Source: Streptomyces sp. TRM68416 (GTDB lineage Bacteria; Actinomycetota; Actinomycetes; Streptomycetales; Streptomycetaceae). Taken from it: a DNA stretch of 64,000 nt. Shown here piece by piece: positions 62,008-64,000 of this stretch. Under the pieces are notes generated by a model. It was not told the origin of the DNA and searched no databases. It was given only the letters and a program-made list of their open reading frames with translations. Location of the stretch: positions 62,001-126,000 of the forward strand of contig NZ_JACVWU010000019.1 in assembly GCF_014596915.1 (NCBI RefSeq), in the 5' to 3' direction. The translations under genes were made by a program, and so were the position numbers. Every line of letters starts with the position of its first letter. Position 1 is the first letter of the stretch.

Positions 62008-62266
62008 GCGGGTCGCTCCTCGGTGCCTGACTGATCGGTGTGCGGATGCTGGCTGGATTGTTCCTGCGTCGAACCCGTTTCAGGTTTTCCCCGTGTTACG
62101 GATCGGGCCTGCTCACCGTGCGGCCCGCCACACGGTGTTCGAAGCCCCGTACGAACCACGTGTTCGATCACTGCTACGCTTCCGGACCTCGACCGGAAGA
62201 TCGCTGGAAGATCGCCGGACCACCACACGTCATTCACATGCCACTCATCGGCAGGAGAGGTCGCCC

Positions 62267-62827
62267 GTGGGCACAGTCGTCGACGACGCCGCCTCCGTGG
62301 AGTTCCATGCCTTCTTCGAGCGCCACTACGCCGAACTGTCCCGGCTGGCCCATCTGCTGACGGGCGACCCGGACGCCGCCGACGATCTGGCGGCGGACGC
62401 GCTGCTGGCGCTGTGGCACCGGTGGGACCGGGTCCGCGCGGCCGACCATCCGGCCGCCTACGCGCGCGGTGTGGTCGCCAACCTGGCCCGTACCCGGATC
62501 CGCAGCGCCGTCCGTGAGCGGCGGCGCATCGCGCTGTTCTGGTCGCAGCGCGAGGAGAAGACGGAGAACCCGGACGTGGCGGGCGTCGTCGACGTCCAAG
62601 AGGCGTTGCGTAGACTCCCGTTCCGCAAACGCGCCTGCGTGGTGCTGCGGCACGCCTTCGACCTCTCGGAGAAGGACACCGCACTGGCCCTCGGCGTCTC
62701 GGTCGGTACGGTGAAGAGCCAGACGTCCAAGGGAATGGCGGAGCTCCAGCGGCTGCTCGGCACACAGGAGTCACCGCTGAGGATGCAGACGGCCATGGCG
62801 CGCAATGCCGCAGGAAGGGACCGATGA
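62267..62827 (+). CDS. SigE-family ECF RNA polymerase sigma factor
   Basis: A 186-residue sigma factor with region 2 (FHAFFERHYAELSRLAHLLT, DLAADALLALWHRWDRVRAA) and region 4 (LRRLPFRKRACVVLRHAFDL, SVGTVKSQTSKGMAELQRLL). It lacks regions 1 and 3, as ECF factors do. GTG 62267 has GGAGAGG six bases upstream. Its stop overlaps the next start (ATGA), so the downstream membrane protein is its probable anti-sigma factor. The signal and regulon are not visible. Confidence 0.9.
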   Translation: MGTVVDDAASVEFHAFFERHYAELSRLAHLLTGDPDAADDLAADALLALWHRWDRVRAADHPAAYARGVVANLARTRIRSAVRERRRIALFWSQREEKTENPDVAGVVDVQEALRRLPFRKRACVVLRHAFDLSEKDTALALGVSVGTVKSQTSKGMAELQRLLGTQESPLRMQTAMARNAAGRDR

Positions 62828-63687
62828 GGATGCAGCGGGACGTGCACGACGAGCTGCGCGCCCGGCTGCACCAGGCGGCCGGGGAGCACGAGCCGAACCG
62901 CGAGCACATCCTCGCCCGGGTCGAGCGCGGCATGGCGGAACAGACCCGTCCCGACCACCGGGCCACCCGTCCGCCGGTCTTCGGCTGGGTGCGGGTGGTC
63001 AGCGCGACGGCCGCGGTCGCGGGCGTGCTCGCGGTCGGCGGCTACGCGGTGGCGTCGGCCGTGAAGGAGGACACCCCGCAGCGGTCGGTGACGACCTCGC
63101 CGACACCCACGCCGTCGCCGGACACGACCAGCCGTGCGCCTGCCCCGCCGGCCCCGCCCGCGGACCCGACTCCGGAGCGCTCCGGGGAGGGCGGCCGGAA
63201 GCCGAGTGCGACGCCCACGCAGACTCAGCCGTCGGCGACGGCCCAGCCGCCCGCGGCGGACGCGCAGGACGGCCCGCTGTGGTCGGAGGGCACGGTGGAC
63301 CCGCACAGCAACGAGTTCTGGGCGCAGAGCAACGTGACGCTGAGGACGGACGAGGAACTGACCGGGCTCACGGTCGTGCTGAAGGTGGCGCAGACCGGCG
63401 GGGTGAGTTCGTCCGGTGCCTGGCGGTCGCTGCCGGAGGACGACTTCACGCTCACCGTCGAGGAGCGTGACGGCTTCCTCGTGTACACCTGGAAGCTCAA
63501 GGAGGGCCGTACGGCCCGCAAGGGCGAGTGGGTGTTCGCGGGCCAGTACAACCATGAGCGCGGGGGCCGGGACGCCAAGGACGACCGCTATACGGCGACG
63601 GCCCGGGCGGGCGGCAAGCAGTGGTCCGTGGCCGGCGGCTTCGCCCCGCAGGAGGGCGACGGCCCGAACGCCGAGGGCGGCTCGTAG
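62824..63687 (+). CDS. probable membrane anti-sigma or sensor protein paired with the ECF sigma factor
   Basis: A 287-residue protein. Residues 1-50 are helical and charged, a membrane helix spans about 55-78 (VSATAAVAGVLAVGGYAVAS), then a Pro/Thr linker of about 75 residues and an extracytoplasmic domain of about 120 residues with beta strands (TVVLKVAQTGGVSSSGAWRS; GFLVYTWKLKEGRTARKGEW). The N-terminus lacks the zinc His-Cys-Cys motif of ZAS-type anti-sigma factors, so the mode of binding would differ. Its overlap with the sigma gene is the main reason for the call. Confidence 0.75.
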   Translation: MRMQRDVHDELRARLHQAAGEHEPNREHILARVERGMAEQTRPDHRATRPPVFGWVRVVSATAAVAGVLAVGGYAVASAVKEDTPQRSVTTSPTPTPSPDTTSRAPAPPAPPADPTPERSGEGGRKPSATPTQTQPSATAQPPAADAQDGPLWSEGTVDPHSNEFWAQSNVTLRTDEELTGLTVVLKVAQTGGVSSSGAWRSLPEDDFTLTVEERDGFLVYTWKLKEGRTARKGEWVFAGQYNHERGGRDAKDDRYTATARAGGKQWSVAGGFAPQEGDGPNAEGGS

Positions 63688-63806
63688 GGCCCGCGGAAGG
63701 CAGCCGCGAAGGAAGGCGCGAAAAAGTTCCGAGGGCGCGGCAACCCTTTCCGCACCCGTGGCGACCAGGAAGCGCAAGGCACCTCTCCCCACGCAAGGAA
63801 TGGGCA

Positions 63807-63988
63807 TGACCGCACGAGCCGAACAGCGCGTCCGCCGCCGGGTCACCGGGCTCACCGGGCGGCGGGCGGTGGTCGCCGGTGCCCCGGCCTTCGAAATCGG
63901 CTCGGTGTGGCCGCGGACGGAACGTCATGCCGCTTCGGCGCGTCTGACATCACGTACCAGTAGTAACCCCAAAGACCTGCTGACCTGA
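63807..63988 (+). CDS. possible 60-residue ORF at the window edge
   Basis: A 60-codon frame (MTARAEQRVRRRVTGLTGRR...) opens at an ATG with an AAGGA site seven bases upstream. It is Arg-rich with no recognisable fold and ends 12 bases before the window edge. The interval 63688-64000 otherwise holds no gene I can support. This frame could be spurious. Confidence 0.3.
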
Positions 63989-64000
63989 GCCCCCCTCGGT

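Noticed and set aside
60637..62034. Plus-strand frame opposite the NCS2 permease
   Set aside because: Asp/Glu/Gly/Arg-rich antisense shadow; the minus strand encodes the transporter signatures.

Overview
The window is high-GC actinobacterial chromosome, almost certainly Streptomyces. Supporting signs are about 70% G+C with very strong third-position GC bias, many GTG starts, ATGA/GTGA stop-start overlaps, a cobalamin cluster of the CobN type, an ectABCD operon, a LAETG-anchored surface protein, and dispersed GC-rich intergenic repeats typical of the genus. From memory the gene order (pit, cob cluster, LAETG protein, ectABCD, penicillin-binding protein, sigma factor) matches the core chromosome of S. 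coelicolor. This is therefore mostly a conserved region with a few accessory cassettes. No tRNA, rRNA, CRISPR array, insertion sequence or prophage was seen.

Layout. 0-6.4 kb: zinc metallopeptidase, VOC protein, a large hypothetical, a secreted or anchored alpha/beta hydrolase, a class II aldolase and a secreted GH25 lysozyme. 6.4-8 kb: a PHO box followed by the low-affinity phosphate transporter and a small membrane protein. 8-12.6 kb (minus strand): a two-gene cassette of a Trypco1-like small protein and a 1438-residue trypsin/STAND NTPase/beta-propeller membrane protein, a conflict or signalling type architecture. 12.8-31 kb: a B12 riboswitch, a 20-codon leader ORF, then cobD-cobQ-cobN-chelatase ATPase-cobO-cobB-cobI, a ZIP metal transporter on the opposite strand, and cobM-cobL-cbiG/cobJ-cobH-cbiX-cobC. 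Nearly all cob genes overlap by 1-11 bases, so they are probably translated in a coupled way.

31-36.7 kb: a divergent cassette of a Ser/Thr kinase with a long helical-repeat tail, a second kinase with altered DFG/APE motifs, a small helical protein and a two-helix membrane protein; I do not recognise this set as a named system. 36.7-44.5 kb: LAETG surface protein, amidohydrolase, LmbE-type deacetylase, a polar amino-acid ABC transporter behind a consensus-like promoter, a class V aminotransferase and a DinB protein. 44.5-48 kb: an AT-rich promoter region and ectABCD (ectoine and hydroxyectoine). 48-64 kb: a second class V aminotransferase, DsbA/FrnE oxidoreductase, GlxA-type regulator with MFS exporter, an aldehyde dehydrogenase/DUF1349 pair divergent from an IclR regulator, GNAT, a membrane protein plus NarL-type two-component system, a penicillin-binding protein, an NCS2 purine permease, and an ECF sigma factor with its membrane partner.

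The most unusual points are a dispersed intergenic repeat inserted in frame inside CobB (with a second copy at 43.8 kb), a leader ORF between the B12 riboswitch and cobD, the two multi-domain signalling cassettes, a decayed duplication of the histidine-kinase 3' end that brings the response-regulator ribosome site, overlapping hairpins at 55.9 kb with pseudoknot or switch topology, and short tandem repeats at the 3' ends of ectD and the GlxA-type gene. All functional calls are made by eye from motifs and context; no database search was run.
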